From Candidatus Obscuribacterales bacterium (GTDB taxonomy: Bacteria; Cyanobacteriota; Vampirovibrionia; Obscuribacterales; Obscuribacteraceae): a stretch of DNA of 64,000 nt. The notes beneath the pieces are model-generated. The model was given only the letters and a program-made list of their open reading frames with translations, did not search any database and was not told where the DNA came from. Position numbers and translations under genes: made by a program. The stretch covers positions 62,001 to 126,000 of the forward strand of contig JAKFVU010000036.1 in the NCBI GenBank assembly GCA_021732025.1, in the 5' to 3' direction. This document shows, piece by piece, positions 1 through 7,698 of this stretch; within the stretch, counting starts at the first letter, position 1; every line of letters begins with the position of its first letter.

Positions 1-30
1 TCATTCGGGCTAGCAATTGCCAAGAAAGGG

Positions 31-66
31 GAAGGTAGCAGAGTTCGCTCTGCTGCCTTCTTCCTC
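31..66 (+). terminator. Intrinsic terminator of an upstream gene outside the window
   Basis: A 13-bp stem (31-43 with 48-60, one G-U pair) closes a UUCG tetraloop and is followed by a T-rich run. It ends a gene that lies before the window, so the gene at 155 is likely transcribed from its own promoter. Confidence 0.75.
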
Positions 67-154
67 TTGCTTCTTAAAGCACTTGCTTCTTACTTTCGCA
101 TTTTAGACCGCGCAATCACCTTCTTTTAGGGCTAAGCGCGGAGAAGAGGACAAC

Positions 155-838
155 ATGAAACTGCATAGAATTATGCGGTTTCTCGTGCTGCTGCTGTTAG
201 TTCTGGCTGCAACTGCTGGTGGTGTCATCTACCAGCAGTTGTTCCGCCAGGATTGGCTTGGGCTTGAACCCCAAGCCACTGCATCGGCTGCACCAGGAGG
301 CGCAACTACAACTACGACCGCAACTAAGGCAACGACAACTAAGCCGGGCAACGCCGTGAAAAACAGCGTTACCAAGACTGATTTGTATCCCTTTGTCGAC
401 AGCATGCTGAGCAAGCTGCCGTCCCCGACCAACCTTGACGCATCGCGTTTCGATCAAGTTCTCGGCAGCGATGCTGGCAACTACTTGCGCACAGCCAATG
501 TGACCAAGATCGAGGTCAAGGGCGACTTATTCAGCGTTGAGCTGAGCAAGGCTACGACCACCAACCTCAATGGTCAAGCCGAACTGAAGGTGGCGAAAAA
601 AGTCACCTTTCAATACAAAAAGATTACCGGCCCGGCTGGTGAGCGCATCGTCTTTAGCAAAATCGACGGTGTTGAGGTCAAGGCAACATGGCTGCTGGGC
701 TTTATGACGGTCAGTCAAGTCGAGCTTTCGCTTGATGCCGCCGGTAATACCGTGGTGGTCGTAACTGTCGATACGTTTTTCGGCAAAATCGACCGCACGT
801 TCATCATTGGTCCTGATGGAAAGCCGCGCAAGCCGTAG
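155..838 (+). CDS. Hypothetical membrane-anchored exported protein
   Basis: Unrecognised 227-residue protein. A charged N-terminus (KLHR, MR) and a hydrophobic segment at about residues 9-27 form a signal anchor. A Thr/Ala-rich low-complexity linker (about 40-65) leads to a globular beta-rich domain (about 70-227) that should lie outside the cytoplasmic membrane. The sequence ends in a basic tail. The ATG at 155 follows a purine-rich AGAAGAGGA site at good spacing. It sits alone between a terminator and the leader ORF at 881. No catalytic motif is visible. The linker-plus-domain layout resembles anchored periplasmic proteins in general but gives no function. Confidence 0.75.
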   Translation: MKLHRIMRFLVLLLLVLAATAGGVIYQQLFRQDWLGLEPQATASAAPGGATTTTTATKATTTKPGNAVKNSVTKTDLYPFVDSMLSKLPSPTNLDASRFDQVLGSDAGNYLRTANVTKIEVKGDLFSVELSKATTTNLNGQAELKVAKKVTFQYKKITGPAGERIVFSKIDGVEVKATWLLGFMTVSQVELSLDAAGNTVVVVTVDTFFGKIDRTFIIGPDGKPRKP

Positions 839-880
839 GCTTTCCCCAGAAACGTCAATCAAATCAAAGGAGCCAATTAT

Positions 881-940
881 ATGGATCCAAACATTTTCAA
901 ACCGGGCTGCAAGTTCACTGCTCGTCAGGCGCAAGTTTAA
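881..940 (+). CDS. Short leader ORF (19 codons) coupled to the receiver protein
   Basis: A 19-codon frame starts with ATG 8 bases after a strong AAAGGAG site. Its TAA stop overlaps the ATG of the next gene (TAATG, 938-942). The peptide (MDPNIFKPGCKF...) shows no signal peptide and no run of one amino acid. The receiver gene has no ribosome site of its own except inside this frame, so translation of the receiver probably depends on ribosomes ending here. It could also be a genuine micropeptide, or the former N-terminus of the receiver protein after a frameshift. Confidence 0.5.
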   Translation: MDPNIFKPGCKFTARQAQV

Positions 941-1368
941 TGGCGGCCGGCAAAAGAGTTCTCTTGATCGAGGACGACATCTCACTGGGTGAACTGCTGG
1001 TTATCTGTTTGACCCGAGACAGCGACGTCACTGTTTCGTGGTTTGTGCGCGCGCGTTTATCGGCTGACCAAGACCTGGTCTTGATGGAAGCCGATGGTCG
1101 GGAAGTAGTCTTCACTGCGAAGGCTCTTGCCAGCGATTTTGACATTGCCTTTGTTGACTATCGCCTCAAGATGAGCGCCATGACTGGTATCGAGGTGACC
1201 CGCAAGGTCGCAGCGTCCAAGCTCAAGGTGATCGCTTCGAGTGGCCTGTTCACACTCAACGATGAGTTGATTGCGGCTGGTGCCAGTGCGGCCATAGACA
1301 AAGACAAAATCATCGGGCGCGCCCTCAAAGAACCCGACTTCGTAGAGAAGCTCTGCTCTGAAAAGTAG
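940..1368 (+). CDS. Stand-alone response-regulator receiver-domain protein
   Basis: This 142-residue protein is a CheY-like receiver without an output domain. The acidic pocket is E11-D12-D13, the likely phosphoacceptor is D73 (FVDYR), the conserved Ser of beta-4 is S100/S101 and the conserved Lys is K121. About 35 extra residues lie between beta-1 and the D73 strand, so the fold carries an insertion rich in charged residues. No histidine kinase is nearby, so its partner is elsewhere. It probably acts by protein-protein contact rather than DNA binding. Translation appears coupled to the 19-codon ORF at 881. A hairpin terminator follows. Confidence 0.8.
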   Translation: MAAGKRVLLIEDDISLGELLVICLTRDSDVTVSWFVRARLSADQDLVLMEADGREVVFTAKALASDFDIAFVDYRLKMSAMTGIEVTRKVAASKLKVIASSGLFTLNDELIAAGASAAIDKDKIIGRALKEPDFVEKLCSEK

Positions 1369-1397
1369 AGCTTCGTAATTTCTCAATCGCAATCACT

Positions 1398-1430
1398 AGC
1401 GCTCTGTCACCTGCGGTGGCAGAGCGCTTT
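1398..1430 (+). terminator. Hairpin terminator after the receiver gene
   Basis: A 14-bp stem (1398-1411 with 1415-1428, one G-U pair) with a 3-base loop. The T tract is short, so termination may be partial and some transcripts may reach the aminopeptidase. Confidence 0.6.
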
Positions 1431-1449
1431 AACTGGTTAAGGAAAAACT

Positions 1450-4209
1450 ATGTCACATCTCATGCTTTCATCGGGCTGCCACCACGCACAGTGCCGTAGC
1501 AGCAAAGGTGCTCAGGCCAAAGCCTTGTCCAAGGCCGAGGCTGCAGCGCCTGAAAACAATGTCTTTCGGCTGCCACGTACTGTGGTGCCGTCGCATTACG
1601 ACCTGACCATCACTCCTGGCCCCGAGTCGCGTCTCTTCGATGGCACGGTCGCCATCGATGTCGCTGTGCTCCAACCCGTAAGCGTTGTCAAAATCAACGC
1701 CAAGAACCTCGTCATCACCTCAGCGCAGGCGAGGCACGCCAGCGGTACTGTGCTCAAGGGCACGGTCACCCTCGACGCTGATAAAGAGATGGCCGACATT
1801 GCCTTCGATGGCACGCTGGCTGCTTCGGCCTGGGTGCTCGAATTGCAGTTTGCTGGTCAGCACGGCAACAACTGTCAGGGCTTCTTTGCCAATACCTATG
1901 AAGATGCAGAGAAGAACGTTCACACCGTTCTCTGCACCCAGTTCGAATCGGCCGATGCTCGCTCGGCTTTCCCCTGCTTCGATGAGCCCGAATTCAAGGC
2001 CACCTTCAAGGTGCGCCTGGTGGTGGCCAACGAGCTGGTGGCACTCTCCAACGGCGACGTTGTTGGTGTCACGCCCAGCGCTGACAACCCAGCCAAGAAG
2101 GTGGTGGAATTCGAAGAGACGCTCAAGATCAGCACCTACGTGGTCTGCTTCGTCGTCGGACGGCTGGCCTGCACGGCGCCGTTCTATGTCAATGGCAAAC
2201 GCATGCAGATCTGGTCCATTCCTGGCACCCAAGACCAGCACGAGTTCGCCAAGCAGGCTGCGGCTTTCGGTATCGATTATTTCGAGAACTATTTCGAAGT
2301 GCCCTATCCCTTCGGCAACAAAATCGACCTGGTGGCCATTCCCGACTTCGCTTGGGGTGGTATGGAGAACGTCGGCCTGGTCGTCTTTCAGCCGCGCCTC
2401 TTGCTCGTCGACAAGAATTCGAGCGACAGCAACAAGAACCAAGTCTGCCAGATCATCATGCACGAGATCGCCCATCAGTGGTTCGGTGACCTGGTCACCA
2501 TGCGCTGGTGGAACGGTTTGTGGTTGAACGAAAGTTTTGCCACTTTCATGCAGTACAAGGCGGCCGATGCTTTCAACAGCAAGTGGGCCTGCTGGGACAG
2601 CTTCTGCTACAAGCGTGACAAGGCCTACTGGACTGACTCGGTGCGCGCCTCGCATCCCATCGAAGAGACTGTGGAACGCCCCGGCGATGCCATTCTCCTG
2701 GTGGATGCGATTTCGTACGAGAAGGGTTGTTCGGTGCTCTACCAGACCGAGAACCTCATCGGCGCGGAAGTGCTGCGTCAGGGTATTGCCCAATACCTGA
2801 AGAAGCACGCTTTCGGCAACACCGAATCGTTCGACCTCTGGGAAAGTCTGGAAGCGGCTTGCCGAGCCAACCAGATTGACCTGCCCATTCGCTCGATCAT
2901 GGAAGCCTGGATTTTTCAGGTCGGCCATCCCGAAGTCATGGTCACTGTCGGCAAGAAGCCTGGCGAGTTGGTGCTCACCCAGCGGCCCTTCCTCCTGCTG
3001 GAGAAAGGTCGCAAGGCCCACAAGCGTTGGCCCATTCCGATCACCATGGCAGTCACCGCTGCTGATGGCACGGTGAGCGAGAGCAAGTTCGTGCTCTTCG
3101 AGCGCACCAAGCGCCTCAACGTCGGTGCCGGCTACAAGTTGGTCAAGGTCAATTCGGGCGGCTTCGGCTTCTACCGTGTGCGCTACGCACCGGAGCTGTT
3201 GGCCTTGCTTACCGATAATCTCAAATATTTGGCTGGCATTGAGCTGGCTAATCTTGTGGCTGACGCCAAGGCTTTCTTCACTGCCTGTCTCATTGATGCC
3301 GGCGAATACCTGCGCTTCCTCTTCAAGATCGCCGCGCGCAACGATGCTTTCAGTTGGCATCACGTCATCGAAGGCCTCGATTTGGTCAGCCGTCTCTGTG
3401 ACGACAAAGACCGCCGTGCTCTGAGCAAGGTGGTTCTGGCTATGTTGAGTGATTTGGCTGACAGTCAAGGTTGGGACCTTTCGCCCACAAGCGAGACGTT
3501 GCTGCCTGTCTTCAGTGGCTTCAAGCCCTACCACCTCAACTTGAACCCGCTCGTGCGCAAGCTCAGTGGCGTGTTCTACCGCGACTGGCGCAAGAGTGCT
3601 GAAACTGTCGAGCCTTTCAAAGCGGCCCAGGCAGCCATGGTGCTTCACTTCGCCGGGGCAAAAGTTGTGCCAGAGTTCTCGGCTCTGCAGCGGCAGGCCA
3701 TGCATGCCACACCGCTGCACATCCAGCAGTACCTGTTGCAGTTGGATGTGCGTCACGGCCCGGTAGGTAAGGTAGGTAAGTCTGGTAAGTCTGGTAAGTC
3801 TGCCAAGGCAGGGTCGGGTGGAAAGGCTGACATCTTCGCGGTGTTGGCCAATATCATCCTCAGCCCCGGTCGCTCGGCAGAAAGCAATGTGCAGCGCTTC
3901 TTGGAGGAATGGCCTGAGACCATTTCCCCCGAGACACCGCCTATCCAGGTGGTGTACAAGGTGTTGTACAGCGGCATCGTCGACGTGGACACTGCTGATC
4001 TCGAAGCCAAGCTGAAGCGCTGCTTCCGCCGCTACAAGTCACACATTGCTCAGTCTGCCATCAACCGCACCATGGAACGCATTCGTGCCAACGTGGTGAT
4101 GCGCGAGAAGCAGAGTGCGGCAATCAAGGCGCTGTGCAAGATGCTTGTGAAAGATCTGCGCAACCGGCCGAGCAAAGCCAAGCTCAAACTCTTTAAAGTC
4201 GAGCAGTAG
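1450..4209 (+). CDS. pepN: M1 family zinc aminopeptidase
   Basis: Removes N-terminal amino acids from peptides in the last steps of protein turnover. Residues 40-240 form the beta-sandwich domain. The exopeptidase motif GGMEN is at 303-307, and the zinc site is HEIAH at 338-342 with the third ligand E361 (WLNESF); the transition-state Tyr is Y423. An ERAP1/PSA-like helical C-terminal domain follows, so the order matches tricorn factor / puromycin-sensitive aminopeptidases rather than E. coli PepN alone. No signal peptide is present, which points to the cytoplasm. A Gly-Lys-Ser repeat interrupts the C-terminal domain near residues 773-792. Codon use is strongly C/G-ending, suggesting high expression. 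The symbol is given by family; pepN is the usual label. Confidence 0.93.
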   Translation: MSHLMLSSGCHHAQCRSSKGAQAKALSKAEAAAPENNVFRLPRTVVPSHYDLTITPGPESRLFDGTVAIDVAVLQPVSVVKINAKNLVITSAQARHASGTVLKGTVTLDADKEMADIAFDGTLAASAWVLELQFAGQHGNNCQGFFANTYEDAEKNVHTVLCTQFESADARSAFPCFDEPEFKATFKVRLVVANELVALSNGDVVGVTPSADNPAKKVVEFEETLKISTYVVCFVVGRLACTAPFYVNGKRMQIWSIPGTQDQHEFAKQAAAFGIDYFENYFEVPYPFGNKIDLVAIPDFAWGGMENVGLVVFQPRLLLVDKNSSDSNKNQVCQIIMHEIAHQWFGDLVTMRWWNGLWLNESFATFMQYKAADAFNSKWACWDSFCYKRDKAYWTDSVRASHPIEETVERPGDAILLVDAISYEKGCSVLYQTENLIGAEVLRQGIAQYLKKHAFGNTESFDLWESLEAACRANQIDLPIRSIMEAWIFQVGHPEVMVTVGKKPGELVLTQRPFLLLEKGRKAHKRWPIPITMAVTAADGTVSESKFVLFERTKRLNVGAGYKLVKVNSGGFGFYRVRYAPELLALLTDNLKYLAGIELANLVADAKAFFTACLIDAGEYLRFLFKIAARNDAFSWHHVIEGLDLVSRLCDDKDRRALSKVVLAMLSDLADSQGWDLSPTSETLLPVFSGFKPYHLNLNPLVRKLSGVFYRDWRKSAETVEPFKAAQAAMVLHFAGAKVVPEFSALQRQAMHATPLHIQQYLLQLDVRHGPVGKVGKSGKSGKSAKAGSGGKADIFAVLANIILSPGRSAESNVQRFLEEWPETISPETPPIQVVYKVLYSGIVDVDTADLEAKLKRCFRRYKSHIAQSAINRTMERIRANVVMREKQSAAIKALCKMLVKDLRNRPSKAKLKLFKVEQ

Positions 4210-4233
4210 GCTTAGGCCTCTTGCTTTTCTTCA

Positions 4234-4282
4234 AGCAAGGTTCTGTAGTCACTTCGGTGGCTACAGTTCCTTGCTTTTTTCT
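4234..4282 (+). terminator. Strong terminator of the aminopeptidase gene
   Basis: Two stacked stems (4234-4240 with 4269-4275, and 4244-4252 with 4257-4265) enclose a UUCG loop and are followed by T6. This is a clear intrinsic terminator on the plus strand. Confidence 0.85.
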
Positions 4283-4418
4283 GTTTTTCTACTAAATAGT
4301 GTAGTCGTAAACTTCATTAATCTAGAGCCCTCTTGCAAGCACGATCTATACGATATTTGAACGGTTTAAACCTATCAGATGGTTGAGATTTGAGTTACTC
4401 ATGCCGCTCAACTTTATT

Positions 4419-4427
4419 TGATATAAT
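4419..4427 (+). promoter_or_regulatory. Extended -10 promoter of the HTH/Fic pair
   Basis: The sequence TGATATAAT is a perfect extended -10 element 28 bases before the GTG at 4455. No good -35 box is visible 16-18 bases upstream, which fits an extended -10 promoter. The antitoxin-like HTH protein probably binds here. Confidence 0.55.
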
Positions 4428-4454
4428 AGGTTGTATCCGTTCGAGGTATAGGTT

Positions 4455-4916
4455 GTGGCCAACTTTACGACACGTCTTCGACGTAGGCAGCTAGATCAAT
4501 CGCTGGCTCCTTTTAAGGGAATTAGTCGGCCCTTCAAAGGCTATGTTCGCGAAATTCGGGATGCTCTCGAAATGACTAGTCGACAGTTAGCTGAGCGCAT
4601 GGGGGTCAGCCAGTCCACTGTGATGGATGTGGAAGAAAGCGAACGACGAGGCACTGTGAATATAAAGACTCTTGAGAGGGCAGCTGCTGCGATGGGATGC
4701 AGAGTCGTCTACGCCTTGGTGCCAGAAACATCACTAGAGGCTTTGGTGACTCAGCAGGCTCAACGAAGAGCTAAACAGTTATCAGCAACAGTGTTTCGCA
4801 GTATGGCACTAGAAAAACAGCAGACTTCAAGCAGTGACAGCGATGATCTAATTGCAGAACTAGCTGCTGACATTTTGCGCAAGGGAACTAGTGAGTTATG
4901 GAAGCATGAACAGTAG
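4455..4916 (+). CDS. Mobile mystery protein A (HTH antitoxin-like regulator)
   Basis: A 153-residue protein with an Xre-type helix-turn-helix at about residues 30-80 (TSRQLAERMGVSQSTV...). The basic N-terminus and length match the mobile mystery protein A family, which is nearly always paired with the Fic-domain protein B encoded next. The GTG start at 4455 is preceded by a GAGG-like site. It overlaps or abuts protein B, as in toxin-antitoxin operons. The likely role is to repress the shared promoter and perhaps restrain the Fic partner. The pair is typical of mobile or horizontally acquired DNA, though no integrase or repeats are seen here. Confidence 0.85.
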   Translation: MANFTTRLRRRQLDQSLAPFKGISRPFKGYVREIRDALEMTSRQLAERMGVSQSTVMDVEESERRGTVNIKTLERAAAAMGCRVVYALVPETSLEALVTQQAQRRAKQLSATVFRSMALEKQQTSSSDSDDLIAELAADILRKGTSELWKHEQ

Positions 4917-5502
4917 TTGTGGTAACGACGCAGCCGGCTCCACAGCTCTTGATCCAGACGAGGCGGCCGGATTGAAGCCAGGGATAGATACCTGGTCAGA
5001 ATTGAACGCTTTCGAGCAAGCAAATATTGCTCAGGCTCTGCTATGGGCCACAAAAAGCCGAACTCTCAAAAAGTCCCTTTTGACTGTTGGGTCACTCCGC
5101 TTGCTCCACAAGCGAATGTTTGATGATACTTGGACATGGGCGGGAACTTTCAGAGTGAGTGGCAAAAATATTGGTGCCGAACCGCATATGATTCAGGCAT
5201 TGCTAGGGCAATTGTGTGGTGATGGTGCCTATTGGATGGAGAATGATACCTTCCCTCTTGGGGAGTGTGCAGTCCGTTTCCATCATCGGTTAGTGAGTAT
5301 TCATCCTTTTCCTAATGGCAATGGTCGCCATTCGCGTCTCACTGCAGATCTCCTCATGATGTTTGCAGGGCAAGCACCGTTTTCGTGGGGTGGCCAGTCC
5401 ATTGATGTTGAAGGTGAGACACGGGTTCGATACCTAGAGGCGCTCAGAGCCGCTGATCGAGGGAATTATAAGTTGTTGCTTGATTTCGCCTGTCAATCAT
5501 GA
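4891..5502 (+). CDS. Mobile mystery protein B (Fic/DOC AMP-transferase domain)
   Basis: Fic enzymes transfer AMP or other nucleotide parts to hydroxyl groups of target proteins. The N-terminal LDPDEAAGLKP segment is characteristic of mobile mystery protein B. The Fic motif at residues 138-149 (HPFPNGNGRHSR) is intact, including the catalytic His, the anion-binding loop and the Arg. Two starts are possible: GTG 4891 (AAGGGA site, overlaps gene A by 26 bases) or ATG 4906 (overlap 11). No inhibitory helix with an S/TxxxE(G/N) motif is obvious within this chain, so restraint may come from protein A. The enzyme appears active, not decayed. Confidence 0.85.
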   Translation: MSYGSMNSSCGNDAAGSTALDPDEAAGLKPGIDTWSELNAFEQANIAQALLWATKSRTLKKSLLTVGSLRLLHKRMFDDTWTWAGTFRVSGKNIGAEPHMIQALLGQLCGDGAYWMENDTFPLGECAVRFHHRLVSIHPFPNGNGRHSRLTADLLMMFAGQAPFSWGGQSIDVEGETRVRYLEALRAADRGNYKLLLDFACQS

Positions 5503-5574
5503 TCGCAAACTCGTCAAAGTTATAACTGTGCTCGAAATCGCTACGCTAGAGTATCCTTTAGCAGGAGGAGAGAC

Positions 5575-5628
5575 ATGGCAATTTATCGAAAGCAAATTAG
5601 AGATATACGCCTTATAGGTGAGGTTTAA
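5575..5628 (+). CDS. Short leader ORF (17 codons) before the cupin gene
   Basis: ATG at 5575 follows one of the best ribosome sites in the window (AGGAGGAG). The 17-residue peptide (MAIYRKQIRDIRLIGEV) is basic. Its stop at 5626-5628 lies one base before the cupin ATG at 5630. The cupin site AGGTGAGG lies inside this frame. The layout copies that at 881-940 and suggests translational coupling or a real micropeptide. Confidence 0.5.
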   Translation: MAIYRKQIRDIRLIGEV

Positions 5629-5629
5629 C

Positions 5630-6166
5630 ATGACTAATATTGTTACTGAGCTAGTTGCCTCACTTGCTCTTAAGCCTCATCCTGAAGGCGGTTATTATCG
5701 CGAGACTTACCGCTCTGAAAAGGTTTCGGGCGAGCCGGTTCGCGCCCTCTCTACGGCAATTTACTATCTGCTTGTTCCCGATACTTTTTCAGAATTGCAC
5801 AAGCTCACTGCTGATGAAATATTTCACTTCTACCTTGGCGACACAGTGGAGATGCTCCAGCTCTTTGAAGATGGTTCGACTAAAATTGTCAGACTAGGAC
5901 AAAACCTTGCTGCTGGCGAAGAGGTACAGCTAGTTTTACCGGCTGGAGTGTGGTTTGGTTCACGCTTGGTGGCCGGTGGCAAGTATGCTTTGATGGGTAC
6001 CACAGTCGCCCCCGGTTTTGATTTTGCTGACTATGAGCGGGGCGAGCGCGAAGCACTCATAGCAAGATATTGCCGTAATGGTGAAGTGGCTGAAACAGCC
6101 GATAAAGCCGATAAAGCCTCATTGAGCGCATTGACTGACATGATCACAGCTTTGACTAGAGGATAG
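5630..6166 (+). CDS. DUF985 (cupin_5) family protein
   Basis: A small single-domain cupin of about 178 residues. The motifs HPEGGYYRETYRS (N-terminal), LLxxxxFSxLHKLxxDEIxHFYLG (middle) and the closing W/G-rich strand are diagnostic of DUF985. The His and Glu residues of LHKL...DEIFHFY are the probable metal or ligand site. Biochemical function is not known for most members; some are annotated as epimerase-like. The start is set at ATG 5630 because of the AGGTGAGG site; an upstream in-frame GTG at 5618 is less likely. It is followed 6 bases later by the AlkD-like gene, so the two are probably co-transcribed. Confidence 0.85.
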   Translation: MTNIVTELVASLALKPHPEGGYYRETYRSEKVSGEPVRALSTAIYYLLVPDTFSELHKLTADEIFHFYLGDTVEMLQLFEDGSTKIVRLGQNLAAGEEVQLVLPAGVWFGSRLVAGGKYALMGTTVAPGFDFADYERGEREALIARYCRNGEVAETADKADKASLSALTDMITALTRG

Positions 6167-6172
6167 AAGAAA

Positions 6173-6871
6173 TTGAACGATAAAATTGCACTGTTTGTGC
6201 AAGAGCGCTTAACTAGTTTGGCCAATCCAGAAAAAGCTGTTGAAATGGCGGCCTATATGAAAACTGATATGCCGTTTTATGGTGTACAGAAGCCAGATCG
6301 CTTGCCGATAATCCAAGATTTGAAACGTGATTTTAAGCCGTCCACTTTGGCTGAATATCACGAAAACATTCTCAGTCTTTGGCAACAACCCAAGCGTGAA
6401 GAGAAGTATTTGGCCATTAACTATGCTGAACTGTTTCCACAGTTTATTACTATCGATTCATTGCCACTTTACGAACAGATGGTGCGAGAAGGGGCCTGGT
6501 GGGATTATACAGACTCTATCGCCAGCCATTTAACAGGGCCGGTGTTGCTAGCCAATGAAGTGACCGTTCGACCCATTGTTGATCGCTATGTCGAAGATGA
6601 AGATTTTTGGATTCGTCGAACTGGCCTATTGAGCCATCTTGGCCACAAGAAGAATACATCTCATAAAAATCTTTTTGGCTATTGTCGAAAGCTAGCTCCG
6701 GAAAAGGAGTTTTTTATTCGTAAGGCAATTGGTTGGGCCTTGCGCGAATATAGTAAAAGTGAGCCAGAAAAAGTTAAACAATTTTTGGCTGAAAACAAAG
6801 GCAAGCTCTCGGCTTTGAGCTATAACGAGGGCGCTAAGCATTTGATCAAAGTTGGTTCGATGAAGGGTTAA
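6173..6871 (+). CDS. AlkD-like DNA alkylation repair protein
   Basis: AlkD proteins are HEAT-repeat DNA glycosylases that excise cationic alkylated bases without flipping them out. This 232-residue protein shows the family signature EGAWWDYTDSIASH (W109, W110, D111, D114), corresponding to the catalytic aromatic/Asp set, and Arg-rich helices further on (FWIRRTGLLSHL). The length is normal. The start is a TTG at 6173 after an AGGATAG site. It follows the cupin gene by 6 bases. It acts in the cytoplasm. No other repair gene adjoins. Confidence 0.85.
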   Translation: MNDKIALFVQERLTSLANPEKAVEMAAYMKTDMPFYGVQKPDRLPIIQDLKRDFKPSTLAEYHENILSLWQQPKREEKYLAINYAELFPQFITIDSLPLYEQMVREGAWWDYTDSIASHLTGPVLLANEVTVRPIVDRYVEDEDFWIRRTGLLSHLGHKKNTSHKNLFGYCRKLAPEKEFFIRKAIGWALREYSKSEPEKVKQFLAENKGKLSALSYNEGAKHLIKVGSMKG

Positions 6872-6898
6872 GTCTTGTTCTGAAATGGTGTCCACTTT

Positions 6899-7600
6899 AT
6901 GAAATCACAGAATGAACGACTGGCCTCCTGTCTTGTGGCTATTTCAGCAGCAGCGGCAGCAGTAAGCGTTGCGTATTTTCAATTTTTTTCTTTGCCTCCG
7001 GCCTCGGCAAAAAACAAGCCAGAGATAGTGGATCATGTTGGCGAGAAAGACCAAGCTAAGATCAATGCAAAGTTGAAAGATACCAATGCTGTCGCTCGTT
7101 ATAAAAGGCCTGACGACTACGTTTCTAGTCGTATTTTGATCAATGCGCCAGTAGAAATTGTTTGGAAAATGGTGCACGAAGAAAGAGAGAACGCACCAAA
7201 TCTGGTGTACAGCAAATTGCACAAAGAAGACACTAACCTATTAGTGTTTGAGCAAAAGTGGACGATTGTTCCCTTCATTGCTGCCACTACGTGCGTCATT
7301 AGTGAGCAAGAGATACCCTACAAGCGCATTGACTACAAAGTTATTAAGTCAAATCAGTTCAAAGTAATGGAAGGGGCCTGGATCTTTACTCCGGTTGAGC
7401 GCAGTTCGACTTCGGGAACTACTGCCACTGCAACTGAATTGGAGCTTACTACTCATTTAGAACTGAGACGCCTTGCACCCATGAAAATAGTAAATGCGAT
7501 GGCTAAGAAGAAGATTGAGCAGCGTTTGGCCCATATTAAAGAGCTGGCCGAAAAGCCGCATGCTCACTTAGATGTAGGCGGTCACGTCTTAGACCGCTAG
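6899..7600 (+). CDS. START/SRPBCC-like exported protein
   Basis: A 233-residue protein with an N-terminal hydrophobic segment (about residues 9-32) and then a helix-grip-like domain (about 68-220). The phrase SSRILINAPVEIVWKMV is typical of polyketide cyclase / START-like proteins, which bind hydrophobic ligands. A long C-terminal helix is rich in Lys/Glu. Membrane anchoring and a periplasmic location are inferred. No ligand can be named. The ribosome site at ATG 6899 is weak. A bidirectional terminator follows. Confidence 0.7.
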   Translation: MKSQNERLASCLVAISAAAAAVSVAYFQFFSLPPASAKNKPEIVDHVGEKDQAKINAKLKDTNAVARYKRPDDYVSSRILINAPVEIVWKMVHEERENAPNLVYSKLHKEDTNLLVFEQKWTIVPFIAATTCVISEQEIPYKRIDYKVIKSNQFKVMEGAWIFTPVERSSTSGTTATATELELTTHLELRRLAPMKIVNAMAKKKIEQRLAHIKELAEKPHAHLDVGGHVLDR

Positions 7601-7640
7601 AGAAATTGTAGATGCGATCTACTCACAAGTGCATTTTTAT

Positions 7641-7678
7641 TTGTCTCAAATTCATGACGAATTTGAGACAAACTTTTT
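7641..7678. terminator. Bidirectional terminator between convergent genes
   Basis: A perfect 13-bp stem (7641-7653 with 7659-7671) with a 5-base loop. T6 follows on the plus strand and A/T-rich sequence lies on the other side. It can end both the 6899 gene and the minus-strand pyr operon. Confidence 0.85.
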
Positions 7679-7698
7679 TGAGCGATCTAGACGACTAA

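Noticed and set aside
1720..3756. A 678-codon open frame antisense to the aminopeptidase
   Set aside because: It is a by-product of C/G-ending codons in the real gene, has no ribosome site and encodes a His/Glu-rich low-quality sequence.
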